Shown here piece by piece: positions 8,995 to 17,495 of a stretch of DNA of 64,000 nucleotides. A program made the translations under genes and the position numbers. How positions within the stretch are numbered: the stretch's first letter is position 1; every line of letters starts with the position of its first letter. A model generated the notes under the pieces. That model was not told where the DNA came from. It saw only the letters and a program-made list of their open reading frames with translations, and made no database searches. The DNA is from Paraburkholderia atlantica (GTDB lineage Bacteria; Pseudomonadota; Gammaproteobacteria; Burkholderiales; Burkholderiaceae), in NCBI RefSeq assembly GCF_009362785.1, contig NZ_WHNQ01000017.1, positions 105,990 to 169,989 on the forward strand. The letters are read 5' to 3'.

Positions 8995-10392
8995 TCAATG
9001 CCCGATGCCCGCGCTCACCCGCAGCAAGGGCCCGCGATGCCGCGCGCCCTTCAGCAGCACCGCCGCCGCGCCGACCGCCGCGGGCAAGGCCAGCGACGTG
9101 AACACCTGACTGAAGCCCCAGTTCGCGTGCAGCATGCCGGCGCCGAGCATCGCGCCCGCGATCCCGCCGAAGCGGCCGATGCCGAGCATCCAACTGGTGC
9201 CGGTCGCGCGCATCGGCGTCGGATACGAGCTTGCGGCCAGCGCGCAGAACCCGGTGTTCGAGCCGTTCATGCAATAGCCCATGAAGAACGCGAGCACGGC
9301 CATCATCGTGAGGCCGTGGCCCGGCAGCCCCATTGCCCAGGCGAGCACGCCGCCCGCGAACACAGTCGCGCCGAGCGCGCGGTGCGCGTTGAAGCGGTCC
9401 ATCAGCCAGCCGATCGCGAGCGAGCCGATCGTGCCGCCCGCCTGGAACAGCGCGCCGACCAGCGCCGCCTCGCCGAGCGTGAAGCCCGCACCGCGAATCA
9501 GCGTCGGCAGCCAGCTACCGAGCAGGTACACCGTCAACAGTCCCGCGAAATAGCAGATCCACAGCATCACGGTGCCGAACGCGTAATCGCGCGACAGGAT
9601 CAGCCGCACCGGACTGCGCTCGCTGTTCGATGCTTGCTGCACGACGGCGGGCACGACGAAGCGCGTCGCGTGATCGGCGATCCCGCGCTCGATGCGGTTC
9701 AGCACCGCGACGAGCCGCGCGCGCCGCGTCTCCTTCAGTGCGAGAAAGCGCGCCGATTCGGGCAGCCAGCGAACCATCAACGGCACATACAGCACCGGCA
9801 GCACGCCGCCGACAATCAGCACCGATTGCCAGCCGTACGCGGCGATCAACCATGCGCTGATGAAGCCGCCGCCGGCTGCGCCGAGCGTGAAGCCGCAGAA
9901 CACGGTCGTCACCATCAACGCGCGGCAGCGCTGCGGCGCGTATTCGGCCATCAACGTCGCCGCGTTCGGCATCGATGCACCGAGCCCGAGGCCGGTCAGA
10001 AAACGCAGCACGGTCAGCTCGCCGATGTTCGTCGCGAACGCGGAGCCGAAGCTCCATACGCCGAAGAACAGCACCGCGGAGGTCATCACAGTCTTGCGGC
10101 CGAAGCGGTCCGCGAGCGGGCCCGCGCACAGTGCGCCGAACGCGAGGCCGAGCAGCCCGCCGCTCATCACCGGGCCGAGCGCATCGCGCGGAGTCGCCCA
10201 CGCGCTCGACAACGCCGGCGCGATAAAGCCGACCATCACGGTATCGAGCCCATCGAGCGTGACGATGAACATGCACATCAGCAATACGAGAATCTGAAAG
10301 CGCCCGATACGGCGCTCGTCGAGCCACTGCTGCACGTCGAGTGCGCGCGACGCGGACGTGCCGTGCCGCGGCGCCTTGTTTGAAGGTTCCAT
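8995..10392 (-). CDS. MFS transporter, aromatic acid:H+ symporter (AAHS) type
   Basis: 465 residues with 12 predicted membrane segments. TM1 carries the AAHS hallmark DGLDTVMVGF and the loop between TM2 and TM3 has GPLADRFGRK. PcaK/BenK-type AAHS proteins import benzoate-type or cyclic hydroxy acids with protons. GGAG lies about eight bases upstream of ATG 10392. It is the last structural gene of the flavoprotein/NIPSNAP/isomerase run and probably imports that pathway's substrate. N-terminal 25 residues are cytosolic. Exact substrate unknown. Confidence 0.88.
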   Translation of the reverse strand: MEPSNKAPRHGTSASRALDVQQWLDERRIGRFQILVLLMCMFIVTLDGLDTVMVGFIAPALSSAWATPRDALGPVMSGGLLGLAFGALCAGPLADRFGRKTVMTSAVLFFGVWSFGSAFATNIGELTVLRFLTGLGLGASMPNAATLMAEYAPQRCRALMVTTVFCGFTLGAAGGGFISAWLIAAYGWQSVLIVGGVLPVLYVPLMVRWLPESARFLALKETRRARLVAVLNRIERGIADHATRFVVPAVVQQASNSERSPVRLILSRDYAFGTVMLWICYFAGLLTVYLLGSWLPTLIRGAGFTLGEAALVGALFQAGGTIGSLAIGWLMDRFNAHRALGATVFAGGVLAWAMGLPGHGLTMMAVLAFFMGYCMNGSNTGFCALAASSYPTPMRATGTSWMLGIGRFGGIAGAMLGAGMLHANWGFSQVFTSLALPAAVGAAAVLLKGARHRGPLLRVSAGIGH

Positions 10393-10507
10393 GCCTGCTG
10401 TCTCCAGAACATTTATCGTGATCGATTGCGCAAGCCGGTCCCTCGCGCCTCTTTGCCGTGCGCTTTCTTGAAGGACCAGCCGGGGGGAACTGCGGTTCGT
10501 ACTTACA

Positions 10508-11359
10508 TCATGATGTGATGGATGACGGCGTCGCCGTATAAGTCCGTTCGAGCAGAGCGAGCGTCGCCTCGCGCAGCTTGCGGGCGCGTTCGAGCGCGGA
10601 CGCGGTCTGCGCCCATCGCTGCATCGGTACTTCGAGGCTGATCGGCAGATCGTCGGGCAGCGCGCGCAGAATGCCGGCGAGGTCGAGGCCGCCCTCGCCA
10701 GGAATCATGCGCTCGCAACGCGCCTGGAACAGCAGCGTGTCGAGATCGGTCGGCCGTTCGGCCGGCGCGTCGCAGAACTGCACGTAGGCGAAGTACTCGC
10801 GCGGCAACGCGCGCAACGTATTCGTCGACGTCCCCGCGCGATCGAAGTGGATCGGATCGACGATCAGCCCGGTGTTGCGCCGCGCGGCCGCCTTCACGAT
10901 GCGCGCGCCTTGCGTGACGTCCTTCACGTCGGTCCACGGCATCGGTTCGAGCGATGGCGCGAGGCCGCGCGGTTCGGCCAGCTCGCATAACTGTGCGAGC
11001 CGCTCGGCGGTGCGCGCTTCGTCGGGATCGTTGCCCGCGACCAGCACGTAGCGTGCGCCTAGTTCGGCGGCGGTGTCGAGCATCGGCAGCCATGCGTTCA
11101 CGTCGGTGTCCGGCTTCAGGCGCAGAATTTCGACGTCGAGCACCTTGACGCCGGTGTCGCGCACACGCGCGAGCGTTTCGCGCCTCAATGCGCCCGGGCT
11201 AATGATGTCGTGGCGCACTTCGTGATCGGTGGCGGGCACGAGGCGCAGGCCGACGTAGTCGTAGCCGGCTTGCGCGGCGCACTCGACCATCTGCGGCGGG
11301 CTCAGTTCGAGCACGGTCAACGCCGATAGCGACAGCGCGCGCGAATTGGGCTGGGTCAT
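10508..11359 (-). CDS. TIM-barrel sugar-phosphate isomerase/epimerase family protein (AP-endonuclease-2 fold)
   Basis: 283 residues of the xylose-isomerase-like TIM-barrel superfamily. Putative metal ligands are visible as SLEPMPW (Glu 138), VDPIHFDR (Asp 168, His 171) and SLEVPM (Glu 243). The fold includes sugar epimerases, inosose dehydratases and the 3-dehydroshikimate dehydratases AsbF/QuiC that yield protocatechuate. Next to a shikimate-dehydrogenase-like gene and an AAHS transporter, a dehydratase role on a cyclic hydroxy acid is attractive but unproven. GAGGAG lies five to six bases before ATG 11359. It starts 15 bp after the NIPSNAP stop, in one operon. Confidence 0.82.
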   Translation of the reverse strand: MTQPNSRALSLSALTVLELSPPQMVECAAQAGYDYVGLRLVPATDHEVRHDIISPGALRRETLARVRDTGVKVLDVEILRLKPDTDVNAWLPMLDTAAELGARYVLVAGNDPDEARTAERLAQLCELAEPRGLAPSLEPMPWTDVKDVTQGARIVKAAARRNTGLIVDPIHFDRAGTSTNTLRALPREYFAYVQFCDAPAERPTDLDTLLFQARCERMIPGEGGLDLAGILRALPDDLPISLEVPMQRWAQTASALERARKLREATLALLERTYTATPSSITS

Positions 11360-11374
11360 GTGGTCTCCTCGAGT

Positions 11375-11986
11375 TCAGCGCAGCGGCGAGAACGGCGCCG
11401 GCACACAGATCGTCGACTCCATCGTCGTCAGATGGGCCGGGCCGCCCTTCGGCGGCCAGATGCCGTCCTTCACTGCTTCGGCGCGAATCCGCGAACGTTC
11501 GTCGACGCTCGCATACGGCCAGATGTTCAGGAAGCGCGGCACGGCGCCGTCGAGCGCATACATCGCGCCGACGAGCGGCGAGCGCCGTGTGCGCTCGGGC
11601 ACCGCCTTTTCCCAAGCGTCGATCGTGTGTTGCAGGCTCGCGAGCTTGGTGCCGTACACGCGCATCTCGTAGATGCCGCCATGCACGGCCGGCTCGATCG
11701 GCGGCAGAAAGGGGAACAACGCATAGCTGTCGATCTTCACGTCGGTGATGAATTCGCCGCAGCCGAACGGATTGCCTTCGAGCAGCATACGCTTGCGCTC
11801 GGCGATCAGCGACGCTTCGGAATCGAAGCCACGCAGCACCAGCACCTGCCCGAGCGTGCCGATATCGGAGTACCAGCAGCCGAGCAGCTTCGAGCCTGGC
11901 GCGTCGCCGCGGGCCTGGATGTTTTCGAACACCTGTGCGTTGGCGCCGATCTTGACGGTGAGCGTAACGAGGTCATAGAGAGTCAT
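11375..11986 (-). CDS. NIPSNAP-family protein
   Basis: 203 residues with two ferredoxin-like alpha/beta halves typical of NIPSNAP proteins (YDLVTLTVKIG near the N-terminus; GGIYEMRVYGTKLASL at about 109-124). The start at 11986 overlaps the flavoprotein stop as TGATG, so the two are translationally coupled. NIPSNAP proteins recur in bacterial catabolic operons without an established reaction; a dimeric barrel binding a small molecule is the usual expectation. A longer frame reaching 12790 is a read-through of the overlapping flavoprotein and was rejected. Confidence 0.85.
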   Translation of the reverse strand: MTLYDLVTLTVKIGANAQVFENIQARGDAPGSKLLGCWYSDIGTLGQVLVLRGFDSEASLIAERKRMLLEGNPFGCGEFITDVKIDSYALFPFLPPIEPAVHGGIYEMRVYGTKLASLQHTIDAWEKAVPERTRRSPLVGAMYALDGAVPRFLNIWPYASVDERSRIRAEAVKDGIWPPKGGPAHLTTMESTICVPAPFSPLR

Positions 11987-13779
11987 CAGATGCGTCCTTG
12001 TGACGGGATGGAGGAATTCGGAGCGGGTTCGGTGCGCGCGGCACGGACCGTACCATCGGCCTGCGGCGCGCCGGCGAGCGACAGCCCCGCCAGATACCCG
12101 AAAGTCATCGCGGGTCCGAGCGTGATGCCGCCGCTTGGATAGCAGCCGCCCATCATGCTCGCGCTGTCGTTGCCGACCGCGTACAGACCCGGCACGGGCC
12201 GGGCCGCATCGTCGAGCACGCGGGCGGCGGCATCGGTCGCGAGGCCCGCGAACGTGCCGAGGCTGCCGGGCAGCAGCTTCACCGCATAGAACGGACCGTG
12301 TTCGAGCGGCGCGTTGCAGGGGTTCGGCTTGTGCCGTGCATCGCCCTGCACGCGGTTGTAGGGCGTCGAGCCTTTGTGGAACTGCGGATCGAAGCCGTCC
12401 TTCGCGTAGCTGTTGTAGGCGGCGACCGTCGTTTGAAGTCCCTGCGGATCGATGCCGCACTGGCTTGCAAGTTCGGCGAGGCTGTTCGCGCGACGCAGAT
12501 AACCGGAGCGCAGATATGGCGCGGTCGGGAATGGAAACGGCTTCGAAAAGCCGAGTCCGTACCGGCGCTGGAAGCGGTGATCGCAGATCAGCCATGCGCA
12601 GACTTCTTCGCCCGCCGGCGTCGTGCCGATCAGCGCATTGATGAAGTCGTGATACGACGACGCCTCGTTGACGAAGCGAAGACCCGCGCGTGTGACCGCG
12701 ATCACGCCCGGCTTCGCGCGCTCGATCAGATGCGGAAACGCGACCGCGTCCTCGCCGCTCTTGCGCGGCACCAACGACACCGGTGCCCACGCCGCCGGTG
12801 TTTCCAGCGACGCGTCGAAATGCGCGCCGACCGCTTCGCCGAGACGAATGCCGTCGCCGGTATTGGTCAGGGGCGCGGCGGACCAGTGCTCGCGACCCGA
12901 CGGCGTATACGCGAAGGTTTGCGCGCGCCGCGCGACATCATGCGGATAACCACCGCACGCGAGCACGACGCCGCGCGCCGCGCGCACCTCGTGAGCGACA
13001 CCGTCGATCTCGACGCGCGCCCCCGTGACGCGCCCACCCGCGGTCCCGCCTTCGCGCAGCAATGCGACCGCTTTCGCGTTGGTACGCAAATCAACCGCGC
13101 GGTCATGCGCCGATTTCAGCAGACGCGCGACCAACGCATTGCCGTTGACCAGATGCATCGAGCGGCCATAGCGGAACTTGTCTGTCGCGAACGCTGCGAG
13201 CCGACGCAGCACATGCACGGCCGAGCGCGGCGAGCGCGTCGCGTTGAAGAAATGCGCGAGATCCTGACCCGACGCGATCGCCATGCCCTTCAGCGTCACG
13301 ACGTCGAGCGCGGGACGCAAGCGATCGATCAGCGCACCAAGCTCGCGGCCATCGAACGGCATCGCGCAGACCGAGCGGCCGCCCGTCATTGCACCCGGCG
13401 TCGTATGAAAGTCGGGAATGCGGTTGCCGTCGATAAAACGCACCGCCGTCTCGCGCTCGAAAAACTCGATCATCTCCGGACCGTGTTCGAGCAGCGCGTC
13501 GACCTTGTCGGGGTCGTAGTGCGCGCCGAGTTCGTTGCGCAGATAGGTGCGCGATGCTTCGGATTCTTCGACGATGCCCGCGCGCGTCGCGAGCGGATTG
13601 CGCGGAATCCACATCCAGCCGCCCGACCATGCGCTCGTGCCGCCGAACACGTCGGCCTTCTCGGCCACCATGACGCGCAGACCTCGCGTGGCTGCCGTCA
13701 CCGCGGCAGACAGTCCCGCCGCGCCGGAACCCAGCACCAGTACATCGCATTCGAGGATCGGTTCGCGCATCATCGCCAT
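11986..13779 (-). CDS. FAD-dependent oxidoreductase, KstD / fumarate-reductase flavoprotein family (copy 1)
   Basis: About 597 residues. N-terminal Rossmann motif VLGSGAAGLSAAV, then GGTSAWSGGWMWIP, and a C-terminal FAD block with GLYAVGNDSASMMGG and YPSGGITLGPAMTFGYLAG. This is the layout of 3-ketosteroid-delta1-dehydrogenase-like enzymes that desaturate cyclic ketones or acids. The start is uncertain: ATGs at 13815, 13779, 13773 and 13770 are in frame, none with a strong ribosome binding site. It is coupled to the NIPSNAP gene by TGATG. A palindrome GAATA-C-TATTC lies 42 bp upstream of 13779. Paralogous to the next gene; substrate is unlikely to be a steroid given the AAHS/AroE-like context (inference). 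Confidence 0.85.
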   Translation of the reverse strand: MAMMREPILECDVLVLGSGAAGLSAAVTAATRGLRVMVAEKADVFGGTSAWSGGWMWIPRNPLATRAGIVEESEASRTYLRNELGAHYDPDKVDALLEHGPEMIEFFERETAVRFIDGNRIPDFHTTPGAMTGGRSVCAMPFDGRELGALIDRLRPALDVVTLKGMAIASGQDLAHFFNATRSPRSAVHVLRRLAAFATDKFRYGRSMHLVNGNALVARLLKSAHDRAVDLRTNAKAVALLREGGTAGGRVTGARVEIDGVAHEVRAARGVVLACGGYPHDVARRAQTFAYTPSGREHWSAAPLTNTGDGIRLGEAVGAHFDASLETPAAWAPVSLVPRKSGEDAVAFPHLIERAKPGVIAVTRAGLRFVNEASSYHDFINALIGTTPAGEEVCAWLICDHRFQRRYGLGFSKPFPFPTAPYLRSGYLRRANSLAELASQCGIDPQGLQTTVAAYNSYAKDGFDPQFHKGSTPYNRVQGDARHKPNPCNAPLEHGPFYAVKLLPGSLGTFAGLATDAAARVLDDAARPVPGLYAVGNDSASMMGGCYPSGGITLGPAMTFGYLAGLSLAGAPQADGTVRAARTEPAPNSSIPSQGRI

Positions 13780-13820
13780 TCGCTTCGTCGGTTGGGAAAA
13801 TCCGTGCTGTCGCATTTGTT

Positions 13821-13831
13821 GAATACTATTC
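13821..13831. promoter_or_regulatory. IclR-box-like palindrome upstream of flavoprotein copy 1
   Basis: GAATACTATTC, a perfect 5-1-5 palindrome, is the core of the 15-bp palindrome at 15747-15761. It sits between the flavoprotein copy 2 stop (13873) and copy 1 start, where the promoter of the flavoprotein/NIPSNAP/isomerase/transporter operon should be. Confidence 0.6.
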
Positions 13832-13872
13832 CATTTCTTAACTTCGTTCGAACCAGGCGTGCCCCTGGTTCG

Positions 13873-15660
13873 TCAGACGATCTTTTCGTTGGCGGCCTCA
13901 ATCGTGCCGCGCGCAACGAACGACGCCGCATCGCTGCGCGCGGATTTGGCGCGCGTCGCCGCGTCGCGCGCCGCCAGATACGCGAACGCGAGCCCCGGTC
14001 CCAGCGTGATGCCGGGCGCCGGGTAGACACCGCCCATCACCGATTGCATGTCGTTGCCGCACGCGTACAGGCCGCCGATCGGCCGGTCGTCGCGATTCAG
14101 CACGCGGGCCTTGTCGTCGCTGACGAGTCCGGTCGCGGCTCCGATATCGCCGGGATAGAGCCGCACCGCGTAAAACGGCGCGCGCGCGATCGGGCCGAGG
14201 CACGGATTGGGGCCGGGCCAGTTTGCGTCGCCGTTGGCGCGCTGATAGTCCGTCGTGCCGCGTTGGAACTCAGGGTCGACGCCGGTCTTCGCATAGTCGT
14301 TGATCCGCGCGACGCTGTCGGCGAGACCGGCCGCGTCGATGCCGAGCTTGGCGGCGAGTTCGTCGAGCGTCGCGGCTTGCGTCAGATAGCCGTCCGCGAG
14401 AAACGGCGCGAGGCCCTTGCCGCCCGGCCGCACCATGCCGAGCCCGTAATTGCGCAGGCCATCTGCGTCGGTGACCAGATAGGCGGGCACCGATGGGGTC
14501 TTGCGATGCGCTTCCTGCATCGCGATGCCGAACAGGTGGTACGACGTGTTTTCGTTCAGAAAGCGCCGTCCTTGCTGATTGACGACGATCATGCCGGGCT
14601 TGCCGCGATCCATGATGAAGTGCGGGAACACCGCGGTCGTGCCGTCCGTTCGCTGGCGTATCGATACCGGCGCCCAGAACGCATTGCTGAGCGCGCCCTC
14701 CCCGTAACGCGCGCCCGCCGCGAGCGCGAGATCCTGCGCGCTACCGGTATGACCCGGCGCGCCCGGACACCACGTGAGGTCCGCACCCGGCAGCATCGCG
14801 CGACGCCGTTGCGGATGCCGGTTGAAACCGCCGCTCGCGAGAATCACGCCACCTGTGACCGAGATTTGTCGACGCTGACCGTTCTGGCTCAGCGTGATGC
14901 CGTCGATCGCGCCGCTCGCGTTCGTGCGCAACGCTTCGAGCTTCGTGCTCACGAGCACCGTGACGTCGCGCGCGAGCAGCGACGAAAACAGCCGGCCGAT
15001 CAACGCATTGCCCATCACGAGACGCGTGCCGCGCGGCCAACTGATGCGGTCGCGCGCATGCCGTGCGAGCAATTTCACCGCGTGGCGCAGCGACCGGAAC
15101 GACTTCGTCATGTTCAGCAGATGCCCGACGTCGTCGCGATCGACCATCATGCCGCCGAGCACCGTGAACTCGGGGATCGGCGGACGGATCAGCGCGAGGT
15201 GACGGCCGAGCTTGCGGCCGTCGAACGCGAGCGGTTCGAGCGCGCGGCCGCGCAGCGTCGAGCCTTCGAGCTCCGACAGATAGTCCGGATGAAACGGTCG
15301 CGCCCGATACTTGACGTCCGAATTCGCCTCGATCTGCGCGACCGCCCGCGGCCCCGCCTGCAGGAACGCACGACGCAGCGCCTCACTGCTGCGCTCGCCG
15401 ACCGCGCGGCGTAAAAAGCCCTCGGCGTTGGCGCTGTTGTCGTCGGGATTGATCGACGGGCCGTGCGGCGAGTTCGGTATCCACGTGGTGCCCGCCGAGT
15501 ACGCGGTCGTGCCGCCCACGTATTCGGTGCTTTCGACCAGCAGCACGCGCGCGCCGTCGATCGCCGCGAACAGCGCCGCCGACATGCCCGCGCCGCCGGC
15601 GCCGATTACCACGACGTCGAAGGCTTCGTTCTGCTGCAAATCGCTCAATGTCTCCACCAT
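13873..15660 (-). CDS. FAD-dependent oxidoreductase, KstD / fumarate-reductase flavoprotein family (copy 2)
   Basis: 595 residues with the same architecture as copy 1: VVIGAGGAGMSAALFAAIDG dinucleotide fold, GGTTAYSAGTTWIP, and C-terminal GLYACGNDMQSVMGG with YPAPGITLGPGLAFAYLA. ATG 15660 follows AAGGAG at six-base spacing. It is read leftwards, opposite to the shikimate-dehydrogenase-like gene, from a 207-bp region containing a perfect 15-bp palindrome. Two related but clearly diverged flavoproteins in one locus suggests two successive dehydrogenations or two substrate isomers. Fumarate-reductase-type activity on an enoate is the alternative. Confidence 0.87.
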   Translation of the reverse strand: MVETLSDLQQNEAFDVVVIGAGGAGMSAALFAAIDGARVLLVESTEYVGGTTAYSAGTTWIPNSPHGPSINPDDNSANAEGFLRRAVGERSSEALRRAFLQAGPRAVAQIEANSDVKYRARPFHPDYLSELEGSTLRGRALEPLAFDGRKLGRHLALIRPPIPEFTVLGGMMVDRDDVGHLLNMTKSFRSLRHAVKLLARHARDRISWPRGTRLVMGNALIGRLFSSLLARDVTVLVSTKLEALRTNASGAIDGITLSQNGQRRQISVTGGVILASGGFNRHPQRRRAMLPGADLTWCPGAPGHTGSAQDLALAAGARYGEGALSNAFWAPVSIRQRTDGTTAVFPHFIMDRGKPGMIVVNQQGRRFLNENTSYHLFGIAMQEAHRKTPSVPAYLVTDADGLRNYGLGMVRPGGKGLAPFLADGYLTQAATLDELAAKLGIDAAGLADSVARINDYAKTGVDPEFQRGTTDYQRANGDANWPGPNPCLGPIARAPFYAVRLYPGDIGAATGLVSDDKARVLNRDDRPIGGLYACGNDMQSVMGGVYPAPGITLGPGLAFAYLAARDAATRAKSARSDAASFVARGTIEAANEKIV

Positions 15661-15746
15661 CTGCTGCTCCTTGTGTGCTCGTGCGTTGCATCCGGTCGCG
15701 ACGGCAGTTCCGGATTTTTCGCAGTATCTAGAATTTGCTTTGTTAT

Positions 15747-15761
15747 TGGAATACTATTCCA
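15747..15761. promoter_or_regulatory. Perfect 15-bp IclR-box-like operator in the divergent promoter
   Basis: TGGAATA-C-TATTCCA is a perfect 7-1-7 palindrome 87 bp upstream of flavoprotein copy 2 and 106 bp upstream of the AroE-like gene. It closely matches the classical IclR box (TGGAAAT-N-ATTTCCA, from established knowledge). Its core recurs at 13821-13831. The nearby IclR-family gene at 8051 is the obvious candidate ligand (inference). Confidence 0.75.
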
Positions 15762-15866
15762 GTATCGAGAAAAAGCAAAGCTTTCTGAACACCCTCGACA
15801 ACAGGCAACACATGACGCCCGGCATCGGCACGATGCGAACGGGCACCCATTTCAGGAGATTCGACT

Positions 15867-16715
15867 ATGCAGCAGGCTGGAAACTCTTCGTTCGCGGCGT
15901 CGCTCGACGCGGGTCTGAGCGGCGCGACGCGCGTGTATTTCATCGTCGGCGATCCGATTGCGCAGGTGCGTTCGCCGGCGGGCGTGACCGCCGCGTTGCG
16001 TTCGGCCGGCCGCGATGCGCTGGTGGTGCCCGCGCATGTCGCACCGGCGGACCTGCCCGCGTTTTTCGCGGGCGTCGCGCCGATGCGCAACGTCGACGGC
16101 GTGATCATCACGGTGCCGCACAAATTCAGTGCCGCGAGCTATTGCGCGACGCTCGCCGACGAAGCCGCGTTCCTCGGCGCCGTCAACACGCTGCGCCGCA
16201 ACGCCGATGGCGGCTGGCATGGCGGTATGTTCGACGGCACCGGCTTCGTCGCGGCGCTGGTCGCCGCGGGCTGCGTGCTCCAGGGCAAACGCGCGCTGCT
16301 GGTCGGCGCGGGCGGCGCGGGCTCGGCGATCGGCCATGCGCTGATTCAGAGCGGCGTCGGCTCGCTCGACGTGCGCGACAACGACGTCGAACGCACCGGT
16401 TCGCTGATCGCGCGGCTCAACGCGCTCGGCCGAGGCACGGCGCGCGGCGCGGCGGCCCAACTGGAATTGACCAGGTACGATGTAGTCGTCAACGCGTCGC
16501 CGCTCGGCATGCGCGCGGGCGATCCGTTGCCGATCGACGTCGCGCGCTTGCCGGCCACGACTTTCGTCGGCGATGTCGTAACGAAGCCGCCGCTCACGCC
16601 GCTGATCGAAGCCGCACGCGCGCGCGGCTGCCCGACCGTGACGGGCACGCAGATGTTCGAACGCGTGTGCGATCGGATGGTGGAGTTTTTGCTGGAGACG
16701 TCGCCGTCTGCGTAA
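15867..16715 (+). CDS. Shikimate/quinate dehydrogenase-like oxidoreductase (AroE family, atypical substrate site)
   Basis: 282 residues of the shikimate-dehydrogenase fold. The catalytic Lys is present in ITVPHK (Lys 86) with Asn 107 (AVNT) and Asp 123 (FDGTGF), and the dinucleotide loop is GAGGAGSA (147-154). The substrate-binding block differs: housekeeping AroE reads HSxSPxxHN, here it is QVRSPAGVT. The residues that hold the shikimate carboxylate and hydroxyls are therefore replaced, so another cyclic hydroxy acid is likely. AGGAG precedes ATG 15867 at good spacing. It is divergent from flavoprotein copy 2 and shares its operator region. A biosynthetic AroE is unlikely in this catabolic setting. 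Confidence 0.85.
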   Translation: MQQAGNSSFAASLDAGLSGATRVYFIVGDPIAQVRSPAGVTAALRSAGRDALVVPAHVAPADLPAFFAGVAPMRNVDGVIITVPHKFSAASYCATLADEAAFLGAVNTLRRNADGGWHGGMFDGTGFVAALVAAGCVLQGKRALLVGAGGAGSAIGHALIQSGVGSLDVRDNDVERTGSLIARLNALGRGTARGAAAQLELTRYDVVVNASPLGMRAGDPLPIDVARLPATTFVGDVVTKPPLTPLIEAARARGCPTVTGTQMFERVCDRMVEFLLETSPSA

Positions 16716-16821
16716 CGGCGTAAAAGAAGCAGGCGTGCGCTGCTACACTGGCGCGAAATTATCCGCACGAAATGCGGCGCAATCCTGCGCCGCGTTCACA
16801 TCGCCCTTTGCGCGCCAACCC

Positions 16822-17445
16822 ATGCTTCGATTCGACAACCTCAGCAAGCGCTATAGCGACCGCGTCCTGTTCGAAGGACTGCACTTCGACGCAACGTCCG
16901 GCTGCGTCGCGTTAAACGATGAATCCGGCAGCGGCAAATCGACGTTGCTCGCCATCCTCGCCGGCGCGCTCGAAGCCGATAGCGGCGACGTATGGCTCGG
17001 CGGACATTCGCTGCGCACCGCGCCGGATGCCGCGCAAGCGTTGCTCACGTACGTGCCGGAAGACAGCATGAACTGGCCCGATCAGACCGGCCGTGATTAT
17101 CTGCGGCAGATCGCGTCGGCGCGACACACCGCGCTGACCGACGACGTGCTCGCGCTCGCCGAACGCTTCGGCCTCGCGCCGCATCTGGACAAACGCTTCG
17201 AGCAGATGTCGTATGGCAGCCGCAAAAAGGTGTTTCTGACGGCGGCCGCGCTCGGCGACACTCGCGTGCTGATCGCCGACGAACCTGCCGGCGGACTCGA
17301 CGCGTCCGCGCGCGCGGTGCTCGCCGAGCTGTTCAGAACGCTCGGCACGACGCGCACGGTGTTTTTCACGAGTTACGACGAAGGGTTCACGCAGTCCTGC
17401 GAGGCGACGCGTGTCTGTTTCGCGGACCTCGCGGGGCACCCTTGA
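16822..17445 (+). CDS. ABC-type ATPase domain protein with degenerate motifs
   Basis: 207 residues forming a single ABC nucleotide-binding domain. The P-loop reads DESGSGKST (33-41) instead of GxxGxGKST; Walker B IADEP (Asp 153, Glu 154) is intact; the signature LSGGQ is replaced by MSYGS (129-133); the Q-loop Gln is Glu 80; the switch His is replaced by Tyr 185. No permease gene is adjacent. The ATG at 16822 matches the family start but has no clear ribosome binding site. Either an ABC ATPase with weak hydrolysis or a regulatory ABC protein; transport function is not supported by context. Confidence 0.75.
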   Translation: MLRFDNLSKRYSDRVLFEGLHFDATSGCVALNDESGSGKSTLLAILAGALEADSGDVWLGGHSLRTAPDAAQALLTYVPEDSMNWPDQTGRDYLRQIASARHTALTDDVLALAERFGLAPHLDKRFEQMSYGSRKKVFLTAAALGDTRVLIADEPAGGLDASARAVLAELFRTLGTTRTVFFTSYDEGFTQSCEATRVCFADLAGHP

Positions 17446-17453
17446 GCTAGAAC

Positions 17454-17486
17454 GCTCGCGCGCGCCATGCCTGGCCGAGCGCGAGC
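17454..17486. terminator. Hairpin between convergent ABC-ATPase and MDR oxidoreductase genes
   Basis: GCTCGCGC (17454-17461) pairs perfectly with GCGCGAGC (17479-17486). It lies in the 50-bp convergent gap and could serve both directions. No T run on either side, so it is only a candidate. Confidence 0.35.
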
Positions 17487-17495
17487 ATTCAGTCC

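Noticed and set aside
8998..10383. 461-codon rightward frame opposite the AAHS transporter
   Set aside because: Shadow of an intact 12-segment transporter; same pattern seen opposite the AAHS genes at 34556 and 58619.
11987..12790. Upstream extension of the NIPSNAP frame into the flavoprotein gene
   Set aside because: Out-of-phase reading of the flavoprotein; the NIPSNAP start is fixed by the TGATG overlap at 11984-11988.
12298..15414. Rightward frame of 1038 codons opposite the two flavoprotein genes
   Set aside because: Antisense shadow spanning two real genes; composition dominated by Arg, no motif, no ribosome binding site.
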